From contig OX621171.1 in the NCBI GenBank assembly GCA_951640195.1, positions 1 through 64,000 of the forward strand: a stretch of 64,000 nucleotides of DNA, given 5' to 3'. The notes beneath the pieces were generated by a model. The model saw nothing but the letters and a program-made list of their open reading frames with translations. It did no database searches and was not told the DNA's origin. How positions within the stretch are numbered: position 1 is the first letter of the stretch; every line of letters begins with the position of its first letter. The position numbers and the translations under genes were made by a program. This document shows positions 10,779-21,840 of this stretch, piece after piece. Origin of the DNA: Porpolomopsis calyptriformis. Taxonomy: Eukaryota; Basidiomycota; Agaricomycetes; Agaricales; Hygrophoraceae.

Positions 10779-13700
10779 ATGGCAAACCAGGCAAATGAAG
10801 GTGCAGATTATGACAGTGATATAGATAGGATCATAGCTATGTCCTCACTAGCCAAGGTAAGCCTATCCCTAGTAGTTATGTATCTAATTCGATTCACACA
10901 ATTAAATCATTACGAGGCTAATAAAACCATAATAAACCAGGAAGGGGATTCGACTTCTAGTGGTTCAGATGATAGTGATATACGTAATATCCTGAATATG
11001 CCTTGTGCAGAGAAGATGCCAATGCCAATACCGATGCTAGGAGAAAAACATATGCCTTCCAAAAAACATATATTAATCAACAAAAAGCCAGTATACTCAG
11101 TAAGTGTATATCTGTTTTCAAGGTTAAAGTGCTCACATTATTACAGACAACGTTAATTAGCCTAAATCATCTTAACATCCAGAATTCGGATCAGCAATAT
11201 ATATCGATACCTCCATTGGCTCCCTTAGGTCCCCAGCCAGGTCCTTCAAGGGTCCAAAACGCAATAAGTAGAAAGGATAATGACGCTGTATGTCTCAATT
11301 AACCTATGACAATAATAACTTACATTTATTTATTTTCCAGGTGGCGAAAGCATGGTATGTATTTTAAGAGAAATCATAAGATACTTGCGTATTAATACTG
11401 GTTAGGTTTAGTGATTATAGCTCTCCTTCAGAGCCTTCGGTGGATATTAGAAGGAACAACTCGCGATTTGAAACCAGACACCGGTGAATAAATCTATCAT
11501 TCGAAATGTTAGGTTAAATACTAAACTTTTAGAAGCTCAACAAGCCGATCATCGTCGCCAGCTAGCAATAACGGATCAGATTTCATTGGATCCAGTGAAA
11601 GTGACAGCGCTCATTCTCATTTACTAGCAAAAAATGCCATTCGATTGAATCTACCACGATCTGAGCAAGAGCTTTTTATAGGTATGTTCTTATATTATTG
11701 GTGGTGATTAGACTCATTAAGGATATTAGACACGAAGCTAGCAGATCCAAGGATATGGGCTTCAGCTTGTCAATCATTGGGATCTGCTAAGCCTGGAAAC
11801 CACCTGGATCACGCGGTCATAGAAATTTACCTTTTGAAATCATGGTATATGTCCATTCAACCCCAGATGCCATCTCAGAGATATTCCTACTATCTAGACT
11901 CGGAAACGGTGAGCAGGGTAATAAGAGAAGAAGAAGACATCCTGTCTACCGAAATCCATAAAACTCTCCTTCTTCCACCTCACGTTGCTATCCCGAAAAA
12001 GCCTGTGTTATTTTTCCCTCCACTATCATGGCAATCTTCTGCAACCCAAAGGCTAGCTTTATTTGATTACCAGCAGGAGAAGGTTCTTGTTTTTAGCCAT
12101 GGAGCTCCACTCGAAACCAATATGTACTCAGATTGGACGGAGTGGAATGGCAACTACTATTGGAGGGCTATTGCTAATGTGTTTGGGTGGATCCTGGGTA
12201 GTGAGTTGGATGAGCGAGGTCCCCAAGTAATCGAACCGAATTGGAATACGGTGAAAATCTCGTTTCTATACAGAAGAAGCATATTCATATACATATTTCA
12301 ACAGAGTGAGGCCGACACTGGTTCCTGGATGGCATCGCTTTGCCAAGAAATCTTTGATAATGGTTGGATGTATTCCACAGACATTAACCAACACCCACTT
12401 GCACCCAAATTGCAATGTGTTCATGCGATGCGAGAGAGAATATTTCTCACTGCGCTTCAAACTGTACAAAAATCATATGACTTCTGGAACAAGACTCAGA
12501 CCCTGCTTCGGTATTCCATGGAACCCAATTCTGAGGTTGTGAATGATATGAAGGCTGGGCTTTTAAAATTCAAGCGTTTCGAGGTAATAGCACTTGCGCT
12601 TGCAACTGCTCGTATGAAGTGTGAGTATTATCTCATTCCGATTACCTGTGATAATCAATCTAAAGAGGCTACCTATATTAATCAACTAGGCCATCTTCTG
12701 GATAGTCACGACAAGGATGGCAATGCCAGCAATGACGACAACAATCACAATGATGATGACAATGATGACAACGATGATGATTCCATTGTAATCAACCTAC
12801 CACCTCAGCCTTCCAGAAGGTCTCTACCTGAAATCCAACTTCCAGAGGTTGAGCTAAATGGGAATGGGGGTGAAGAAGCATTAGCAACAAGCGTTGATGA
12901 GCGGCCTTTTGATGACTACGAATCAGCTATGTTGGTTTGCTCCGAGGATCAAGCTGATATCATTCCAAACACGTGGACCTTTGACACCAATGGAATGCTT
13001 GTATTGGGCAAGCACTGGAGTATCTGGAGGGATAGAGGCTATAGGTTGCAGGCCGATTTTTTCTCTATGTTCAATAACCAGGAACCGGTTCTCCTCAATG
13101 ACCACCTTCTTCCACACTGGGATTCAAGTGATCAAGCAAGTGGATGTTTACCATCATCTCCAGTTGCATACCCATCCTCGTTATCTTCTCATTCTTCTGA
13201 GGTGCTGAATTCCCTACCAGCTATGGACAACCCAGATGTGACTGTGATGGGTGCTCAGGATATGTTGGATGAGGCGGGAGGGGTGGAAGGGACATCAGAG
13301 AGCCAGGGTGTGTTTGTAAAAGGTAAAGCACGCAACAACAAATTCATCTACTTCGACTTGGAGAAGGATAGAGTAAACCTGGACGATGAAGAAGTGTCAG
13401 TGTCGGTGGATATCGACAGCGTCATATGGGTCACGCATAAACCACAGTTCATTGGTCCAATCAATATTCACCTTCTTCCACTGTTAGACGACAAACCTCC
13501 ATTCTCTATCAACAATCATGTCTATGTCCAGGTTCTACAACCACCTACCACTCGAAATCCTAGGCAGAGGTCTAAAAGGTATCCACTTAGTGCCTTGCCA
13601 CATACCCATTTCGGGCAGATGGGTCAAGGATCAGGCCAATTTAACACCTACGTCTTCTTCCCTCGTATGATTAGGAAAGACCCAGGAACGCATAGAATGA

Positions 13701-15804
13701 CTACTCTGATGCCAAGGGAGGTACAGGAGTTGTGGTTCTCACAAGTGATCATGCCTGCTCTGCCAGTGGTTTTAGCCAACTACACCGGAATTATGGAGTA
13801 TCTTCCTACAAGCGTCAGTAATCTCCAATGGAAAATAGGGACAAGACGTACGACCAAGACCATTCCCCTCACACCTGAAGCATTTTCTTCCATGCGAACC
13901 ACTCTCTGCGACATCATAAATAACCAGCCCGATCTCCTAGGCCGATTCGGGTCCTTTTTCTTTGTTGTAGATGCTCGAGGTATCAAACTGCTCTCTAAGC
14001 AGCACCACCCAACCGAGAATATATATCAGGCACTCTGTTCGATGATTCCTAACATGGACTGGGATTATATGAAGGACCGATCGCATGGAGAACTCTTGCT
14101 TGATCTTGGGATTTCATACCATCCTCCTTCTAGGGAGGATCAGGAGCCATTGGTAGGGCTGTGGAGGTTAGATAGGATCGACGACTCGTACGACCTTATG
14201 GGGATGAAAAAAGGAATGACCCATTATACTGCCATGTTTGGAGCTTATGGAGGGAGACAGGCTGAAACCAAGTTGAAGAAAAGTCGGCTTGTACACCTTT
14301 GCTTCCGATCCAGCTACAACCTTTGCTTTGAGGTGGTGCGACTTCCTGGCCAAACGAACTACCTATGTGATGACTGTGATGCAGTCAAGACAAATGACCG
14401 ATTCATGACTAGCTGTGATCACTGGAAAAAGCTGTTTCAATCTTCTCAAATCCAGTCATTCGGCGTTAGAGAAGAAGTTAGAGGGAGTGGGTTAGCTATT
14501 ATAAAGCTTCTTGATGTAGCATCTGAAAAGGTAAGCAGCGAAATAACTGCAAACTAGAAATGTCTAATGATTGCCAGGCACAAGACTATATGTCATCTGA
14601 CCCTATCATTTGGATCAAGTCGAGCCTCTTTTTCAAGTTGTTGGCAAGAAGGCTAGCAGAGTTTCAAAACGTCCAACTACACCTTTCACGAAATCGACCA
14701 AGCAACTATGGAATGATGGCTACGCTTATCATCCACCTGATTAAGCACACCATGGTCACGCCAAGGATAAAGCACACATTCTTGAATGATGTGTTGCGAG
14801 ACCTTCGTTTCAGTTCGATAATGTGGAGGTTCGGAATGTTCTTTCTTCACGACCTCAAGTTGAAGAAAGGAGTGCTATCTCTAAGAGAACTACCGGAGGA
14901 GGATCCAGCTGAGGTTATCCAAGCGTATGGACAGTCCTTGAAGAAGCCACAGGCAACTCAAGCCAACCAGCCATATCACCTTATTCAAATGTATCAGCAA
15001 GATGCGTGCCCTTGGGGTCCCGATCCATCTTGGTCAAGAATTCAGAAACTGTTGGAAACCGAGCCAGAGATTTTCCTTAGGGAATGGAGGTTGGATGATG
15101 ACTGGGAAGCTCCTGAACTGCTTTACACGAAGCTGTTGTTTGTTGAGTTCACGCATCAGCTGTGGCTAAGTCTGGCAGAGCAGTTTGCATCAGCAGGTGT
15201 TTTACCCAAGCCAACCACAGTTCAGGAAGCAATGGAGACTTGGACGGTACCTGCGATTCAGCATATCATAGGCATTGACCGTTGCCGATTCCTTCCTTCG
15301 AGCTGTGGCCTTAAAGGAAAGCTTCCTTTGAGTCACTCCCGTGATCTATCATTTTCAGCACGTCGGGCAACCTTCTTCCCTGAACAAACTATCCAGATCC
15401 CAGAGAATTCAGTCTGGAAACCATACACCAAGCCTGGAGGATATATCTCCACTTACCACCAATATCTTGTGGATTGGGATATGGATGAAGGTGATCAGCT
15501 CTGCCGTGAATTGGACAACATATTTGGCCAGTTACAATGCCTTCCTGTAGGTGGCCTATCGAATAAAAAGGGGAAACAAGTCATATGGGGGATGAAATCA
15601 GGCAAGATCAACTTTATTTCGAATTCAAAGTTCTATCGGATTGAAGAAATTGGGAAAGAGGTGGCTGCGCGTCCACGAACTCAGGTCCTAAAAAGGCCTC
15701 ATGCTTCAAAGAATATACTTCAGAGACGACTAGATGAAACCTTGGGGAGATCGATAAAACCACCTATTCGGAGCCGAAAGTCTGCCAAAATCTACCAAAA
15801 ATGA
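10779..15804 (+). CDS. Giant uncharacterised protein (about 1548 aa), conserved-looking multi-exon gene
   Basis: The model is 10779-10856, 10941-11099, 11147-11287, 11341-11354, 11406-11483, 11533-11681, 11730-14530 and 14578-15804, in frame across seven GT-AG introns including a 14-nt micro-exon. The large exon may hide a further 54-nt in-frame intron near 12251-12304. The N-terminus is acidic and Ser-rich. An Asp/Asn tract lies at 12703-12785 nt. The rest is globular, with phrases such as GLWRLDRIDDSYDL, AYGGRQAE and SYNLCFEVVR, and a short Cys pair CDDCDA. I do not recognise the family and see no transposase or polymerase motif. Frame 15805-16134 continues in phase after the TGA. Codon use and intact frames argue for a real gene. 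Confidence 0.8.
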
Positions 15805-16134
15805 AAGCCTCCTGTGAGACAGAAAGCAGACAACAATCCTTCAGGTTCAGAGAGCGGGAAAGAGCAACAGGTTAGGGTTACTCGCTCAAAGGCCAAGGCT
15901 GCCCAGAAAGACGAGGGAAGAAAGGGGGTGAGTGGTGTGCGGATAACTCGGTCAAGAATGAACGCTGCTAGGAAAGATGCGGAGAGAGAAGATTCAGGTT
16001 CAGGAAGACATATAGTAGGTAGATCTCAGTCAAGAGTCAAGGCTGCTAGGGAACGGGCAGATTTAGAGTCTGATTCCGATTCCGATTCATTAGAGTACAC
16101 AGATGAGCCAGGATCAGAGCAATCTAGTAGCTAA
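15805..16134 (+). other. In-phase extension of the giant gene after a TGA, with basic repeats
   Basis: After the TGA at 15802-15804 the same frame stays open to a TAA at 16132-16134. It encodes three near-repeats of the form VRVTRSKAKAAQKD, VRITRSRMNAARKD and VGRSQSRVKAARER, then an acidic Ser/Asp tail. This reads like the genuine C-terminus of a DNA- or chromatin-binding protein. Either the TGA is a recent nonsense change, is read through, is removed by an intron I could not place, or the protein really ends at 15804. Copy B is cut by the window end and cannot decide. Confidence 0.5.
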
Positions 16135-16159
16135 TGTATCGATTTGAAGATTATATATT

Positions 16160-18215
16160 CACAGGTCTATTCTACCTATATGTGTTACACTGCTCATTGT
16201 GGTACCCCAATCAGTCTGCCCATGGGGATGTGGTTATTCTGGGATGTTATCACACTAATGCTATTGATTGAACATAACATGCTGATGGTTAGAGAGCTCG
16301 GTGAGAAGTTGAAGGTATAACCTCTGATACCTCTTGCATGCTAATTACGGTACCCCAATTATTCCACACATGAGGATTGGACTACTCCTGATGTTTGTAG
16401 CACCAATGCTATTGATTGAACATAAAATCCTGATGCTTAGAGGGCTCTCTGATAAGTTGAAGGTATACCCTCCCATACCTGTTGTATACTTATTGCGGCA
16501 CCCTAGTTAATCCACACATGATGATTGAACTATTCCTAACCTTTGTAATACTCATGCTATTGATTGAACATAAAATCCTGATACTCGGAGAGCTCTGTGA
16601 TAAGTTGAAGGTATATCATCCGATACTTCTTACATACTATACCCCAATCATTCCACACATGAGGATTAGACTACTCCTGACCTTTGTAACACTAATGCTG
16701 TTGATTTAACATAAAATCCCGATGCTTAGAGAGCTCTCTGATAAGTTAAAGGTATACCACCCCATGATATCTTATATACTTATTGCGGCACCCTAGTCAA
16801 TCCATACACGAGGATTAGACTATTCCCAATGTTTATAACACTAATGCTATTGATTGAACATGAAATCCTGATGCTCAGAGAGCTCTGTGATAACTTGAAG
16901 GTATACCCCCCCCTACCTCCTGTATACTTCTTGCGGCACCCCAGTCTATCTACACATGATGATTGGACTATTCCCAATGTTTGTAACACAGGTGCTATTG
17001 ATTGAACATGAAATCCTGATGCTCAGAGAGCTCTGTGATAAGTTAGAGATATACCCCCCTATACCCCTTATATAGCTTATTGCAGTGCCTCATTCTGTCC
17101 ATATATTGTCATTCCGAGCATCTGTAACACTGGTGCTATTGATTGAACATGAAATTGTGATGTTTAAAGAGGTCTGTGATAAGTTGGAGATATACTCCCC
17201 CATACCCCTTATATAGCTTATTGCAGTACCTCATTCTGACCATATATTGTTATTCCGAGCATCTATAACACTGGTGCTATTGATTGAACATGAAATTGTG
17301 ATGTTTAAAGAGGTCTGTGATAAGTTGGAGATATACTCCCTCATACCCTTTATATACCTTATTGGAGTGCCTTATTCTACCCATATATTGTTATTCCGAG
17401 CATCTATGACACTAGTGCTATTGATTGAACATGAAATTATGATGTTTAAAGATGTCTGTAATAAGTTGGAGATATACCCCCCCATACCCCTTATATAACT
17501 GATTGCGGTACCCCAAATGGTCTATAACTTAGGATTTTTGTATTCCCCACCTCTATGACACTGGGGCTATTGATTGAATATAAAACCCAGGTTTTTAAAG
17601 ACCTCTGTAATAAGTTGGAGATATACCCCCCCATACCCCTTATATAGCTTATTGCGGTACCTTATTCTGCCTATACATCAGGATTTTGTTATTCCGAGCC
17701 TCTATGACACTACTGCTATCGATTGAACATGAAATCCTGATTTTTAAAGAGCTCTGTGATAAGTTGGAGATATACCCCCCCATACCCCTTATATAGCTTA
17801 TTGCGGTACCCCAAATGGTCTATAAATCAGGATTTTTGTATTCCCAGTATCTGTGACACTAGTGCTATCGATTGAACATAAAATCCTGATTTTTAAAGAG
17901 CTCTGTGATAAGTTGGAGATATACCCCCCCATACCCCTTATATCACTGATTGCGGTACCCCAAATGGTCCATAAATCGGGATTTTTGTATTCCCCACCTC
18001 TATGACACTGGGGCTATCGATTGAATATGAAACCCCGATTTTTAGAGCAGTCTATAGCTACTTATACTTATGCCTCCTCCTAAAACCTTACTATCTTCCA
18101 CCACGACATACCAAATGCTCTAAAAATCGGAATTTTCTGTGGGCCCACCATTAGTTCACTGTGCCTATTGAATGGACATGAAATTGTGATTTATAGAGTG
18201 CAATACAATAGCTGG
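16160..18215 (+). repeat. Tandem array of about 14 units of about 148 bp
   Basis: The phrase ctattgattgaacat recurs at intervals of 141-152 bp (near 16263, 16411, 16559, 16700, 16849, 16997, 17138, 17279, 17420, 17569, 17718, 17867, 18015 and 18167). Each unit also has a C-run with ATACCCC, a TTATATA stretch and GCGGTACCCC. Units diverge progressively toward the right. Several carry inverted arms such as aaatcaggatttt (17824-17836) and its exact complement at 17880-17892. Short open frames through it are by-products. It is satellite-like, with no gene. Confidence 0.93.
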
Positions 18216-18689
18216 GCTGCATAATGGTATAAATGGAGTGTTTTACATATATCTCAAGAATGGGACCGCCGATTTTTTTAATTTATGGCTTAAACTGATT
18301 GTATTGGGATGCCCTAACGATCCCCCAAAGAATTTTGAATTAATTTTGTGCCAGCATTTTGGTCATTTTGTTGATAATGGGTCCCTGATACCAATACTCG
18401 TCCATCTACCTGTACATAAATACTCCTTGTTACTTTCCCTTGCGAGCTCAACCAGGTGCAAACCATTTCTCCAATACAAACACCTCACAGCCAGCACCCG
18501 TTCACCACTGCCATCAAGAAGTACTGAGAGGGACCGCCGACAATAGAGCTAACCGTTACCCTTCAGCCAGCTCGTGCCTAAAACCAGCCGCCAGCTAGAC
18601 CGAGACCGAGCTGTCAGCTAGTACGAGAACCAGCCCACAAAGGAAGGAAGTAAAGTAAAGCCAGCTAGTGCCGAAAACCACCCGTCGAC
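18216..18689. other. Non-coding spacer after the satellite
   Basis: No supported gene. The last 150 bases contain several repeats of ccagctagtnc- and ccagc-type phrases (18570-18680) that look like a short degenerate simple repeat. It may include the remains of an LTR or leader of the copia fragment that follows, but I could not define LTR ends. Confidence 0.35.
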
Positions 18690-19460
18690 TTGTATGAGAA
18701 CAAGTTCACCCACCATCCCCAACATACTATACTATTCAAAAAACTGAAAATAAACATCAAAGCTTTACTCGTGGAGAAACACTTATGGGAAGTCACGTCA
18801 GGCAACCAGCTTGCCCCCTCGTCCCCTCCCAACTCAAAACCGATCAAAGCTTTCCTCCGAAACCAACGTCTTGCCTGTGCCAAAATCATACTGCACATCG
18901 ACAATCCCCAGCTCCTCCACGTACAAAGATCTCATCTGATCTGGGACAATCTCGAACTTGTCCATTGCTCCTGAGGTTTCGGAATCCTTTTATCCATCCG
19001 CCGCCGCTTCTTCACCATGCTCAAACAAGACACCCAATCCATGCAAGCCTGGATCGCTAGTATCCCACATGTTGCCTTCAAACTTGAACCTGCCAACTTT
19101 AAAGTGCACCACATCGATCTCATCACCATGCTCACACAGGGTCTCCCTGTTTCGTACTCATCGTTTATCCTTTCTCTTGACGCTACCTCACCAGACCAAC
19201 TCGAGGTCAACACAGTAATTACCTGAGGAAGAATACCGTCACGAAATCCGACCCGTCCTCACATGCCGAACGCGTCCTTCTCTATGCTTCCTCCCAACGA
19301 AGCCGCCATGGATGAAAAGAGCGGAGACACAATATGGACGCCCGCTACTACAACCGTCAAGGCTATGGACACATTGCACGAAACTGTCCATCCCCACGAA
19401 TGAACAACCTTGCCGCCGTAGCCAAAGACGACGATTCCGACCGAACCATCCAACTTTAAA
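18690..19460 (+). mobile_element. Decayed Ty1/copia gag fragment, plus strand
   Basis: Frame-shifted gag sequence can be followed. SYSSFILSLDATSPDQLEV (about 19150-19210) matches the copia gag SYxxFIxSLD region. Further on, GYGHIARNCPSPR (about 19350-19400) is a zinc-knuckle remnant in which the first two cysteines are replaced by Tyr and Arg. Stops and frame changes break it repeatedly, so it is not functional. No polymerase part follows on this strand; at about 19.5-19.9 kb it gives way to unassigned sequence and then to a minus-strand copia fragment. Confidence 0.7.
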
Positions 19461-19869
19461 CGCCCCGCCGTCAAAAGGCAATGGCCGCCCGTCACCTCTT
19501 TTCCTTCTTACTTGAAGGGAAGGGGGTGTAGATATCTTGCCGAGCGCCTACCGCTCAAGGGCCCCCTCACACCAAATAGTCGGCCCATCAATTCGGTATT
19601 GGGGTCAGCTTTCCCTCATCAAAAATCACACTACGTTCGACCGTCACTGTTCATTTATCTCGCCAGAACACAGGCCTTTGGCCTTTACAAGCTTCATCAA
19701 AGAAGAAGCCTATCCAGTAGCCTTCTTTGGCTTGCTTGTCCACTTTGATAAACGCTTGTCGGCAATCCACACACGACATCCCCATTCCCTGAGCCATGAA
19801 AGCTTGGGTTTCTGACCATCACCAACCTCAATGTGAGTCTGCCTATCGAGGGCTTTCATACAAGTTCAC
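19461..19869. other. Unassigned junction between two opposed copia fragments
   Basis: Open frames exist on the plus strand, but none shows a motif I recognise. It may be diverged retrotransposon sequence or the breakpoint between two nested insertions. Confidence 0.3.
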
Positions 19870-21500
19870 TTTTTTAGCCATACAACATCTCGGATAGCTC
19901 CTTCCCATAGCAATTTCGCAATTTCCGCACGGCGCTAGCATGGAGAATCCCATGGACTCTCCCCAGTAGCATTCCATTCAGCCACTCCGTTTTCCTTTGG
20001 TGTATCATACCATGGACGGTAAGTTTTCGTTTCATTCCATGATCATGATCAACAAGATGCCTAGTGAATTCATCCCTCATGAATTCTCCTCCTCGCTCAG
20101 AGCCAAGTATCTTCATTGGATTGGGTTGGATTGGCGCGTTCAAGTGGGCCAACAGGTATGCTTTGCTTTATACTGCTTGTAAGCACGAAACATTTCAGCT
20201 TTCTCACGCAACAGGTCCATGTGCGATGTGCGTTTCGCGAGTAGTCATCTGTGAATGTTACAAACCACCGTCATCCACCACCAGTTTTTATTATGGACGG
20301 TCCCCGATGACCCATGCGCCGATGAAGAAGAAGGTCTATAACACTGAGCTTACCGTGAGCTTCTCCACTACACTGTTGGCAAACACATCAGGTCCACGAA
20401 CGACTCAATATAGTCCATTCGTCTTCGGCATTCATCCAATCAGGCATCCAGAGCCATCGCGAATCTCACAGTGACCACTCCAAAGGTTGTCGTGTATCCC
20501 CCATCATCGATTCGTCTAACAGAGATTACAGTGAAAGCGAAAGCGATATCAGGGGTGTATAAAACCTCGGTAAGTTGCAGCTTCGAGGTATGATCATGTC
20601 ACCTGTTCCATAGGCATTGAACTTTTCGCAGCGTTGATCGCCTTCGGGGCCATCTCCCGATAGGTAGTAAACCTCTCCCAGTATGGTGACAGATGTCGAT
20701 GTCGATGTCGGGTTGATCTAGAATCATAGAGTTCAACAACTCCATCATCATCAGGTACGGATCCAACTCCACAGTTCCAACATACAACACCAGACAACTG
20801 TGATCTCGTATCACTGCCTTGGTTTTGACTACTTGCGCTTTTCTTTCTTTCTCGGGGGTGGTTTGCCACTCAGGTAGCTAGCCAGTGCCACATCATTTTC
20901 CTTGTGGGCTTGTCATGTTGTCCCACAATTTTCTGATGATCATATTCCTGCTGAACGTACACTGTCGGGGTATCGGGATCGGCATGGATCAAGCTCCGTG
21001 GATCAAGCTCCGTCTTGAGGAGGTGCCCAGACATAGATAAGTGGGAGATGTAGGTGGCGTAATTTGGGGGAAGAGAGGCAATGATGATCACTGTGGAATA
21101 TTCTTCATCGCTCAAATCGATACCAACAGCTGACAGTCCCTCCCACAGCTCCCGCATTTTGTCCAGGTGCACACGCAGGTTCCCCTTTTCAGTGCAACGA
21201 GTAGTCATAAGCTTTAATCGAAGGTTAGCCTGCACTAGGCTAGTTTTCGATTTGAATTCCTTGACTATTGCTGACCACATTCGAGCCACAGTATCCTTTC
21301 GAAGGATGACACGGATGATTGATGATTGAATCCGCTAAACGCTGTCCAACTAAGTGACGAGCAAGGTGTTCATTCATCTTGAGCCCGCTGCTCGAGAGCT
21401 TCCTGATGATGATGCTATTTTCTGTGATGGATGGGAATACGATGGAATCGAGCACTACTAGCACACTCAGTGGACCCGTGGCAAGGTAGGTCATCGTCCA
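19870..21500 (-). mobile_element. Decayed Ty1/copia gag-integrase fragment, minus strand
   Basis: Read on the minus strand, gag comes first: IVKEFKSKTSLVQANLR, ASLPPNYATYISHLSMS and the knuckle remnant CWNCG. It is followed by an integrase region with FTDDYSR-like text and KILGSERGGEFMRDEF, ELTVHG-like and LLGRVHGILHASA-like text (20480-19870). This is the normal gag-to-integrase order of Ty1/copia. Internal deletions, stops and frameshifts are frequent, and no intact reverse transcriptase follows. It faces the plus-strand gag fragment at 18690-19460. Confidence 0.8.
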
Positions 21501-21840
21501 CTCGTCCTGAAACTCTCTTATACTATCTCCTCAGGTATTCTTGGACTACGTCGATATCGATATCATGACCTGACTCCCCGAATTATTAATAATTGCAGAA
21601 AGAGATAAGGACACAGGATGCGGTGCCCAACGAGGTACAAACATCGGAATTCAAAGAGCTCCTTGATAGTTGAGAACATCATCTACGCGCGAGGGAAAAA
21701 TACCCCCCTTCCTTCCAAGTCTTGACCGTCCCGAGAGTCGGCGGTATCTATTTCGGGGGCGGACGTTGTCGGAGGTTTAGAGTCTGGAGTGACATGGAAG
21801 ATAGCCCACTCACCAGTGAGGGGGCAGCGAGGTTACATCA
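21501..21840. other. Spacer, no gene seen
   Basis: This lies between the copia gag remnant and the stop of the Crinkler-type gene. I see no coding exon or obvious repeat. Confidence 0.4.

Larger units (their letters stand above)
1..12397 (+). repeat. Long direct repeat, copy A
   Basis: This stretch is repeated in the same orientation at 51603-64000. The offset is 51602 up to a T-run near 3150 and 51603 after it, because copy B has one extra T. By eye I noticed about three dozen substitutions, mostly transitions at CpG. Every exon-intron model inside it is open in both copies. The window starts inside the unit, so the left boundary is not visible. It could be one half of a 51.6-kb tandem duplication, a segmental duplication or a large mobile unit. 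Confidence 0.97.

Noticed and set aside
11777..12340. Possible Ulp1-like protease core at the start of the giant protein's large exon
   Set aside because: A His-rich text and a QQxEADTGSW phrase recall the Ulp1 Gln and Asp-Cys-Gly motif, but the Cys is Thr here and spacing is wrong.
16482..17498. Short hydrophobic open frames inside the 148-bp satellite
   Set aside because: They repeat with the unit and carry stops at every unit boundary; they are best explained by the satellite.
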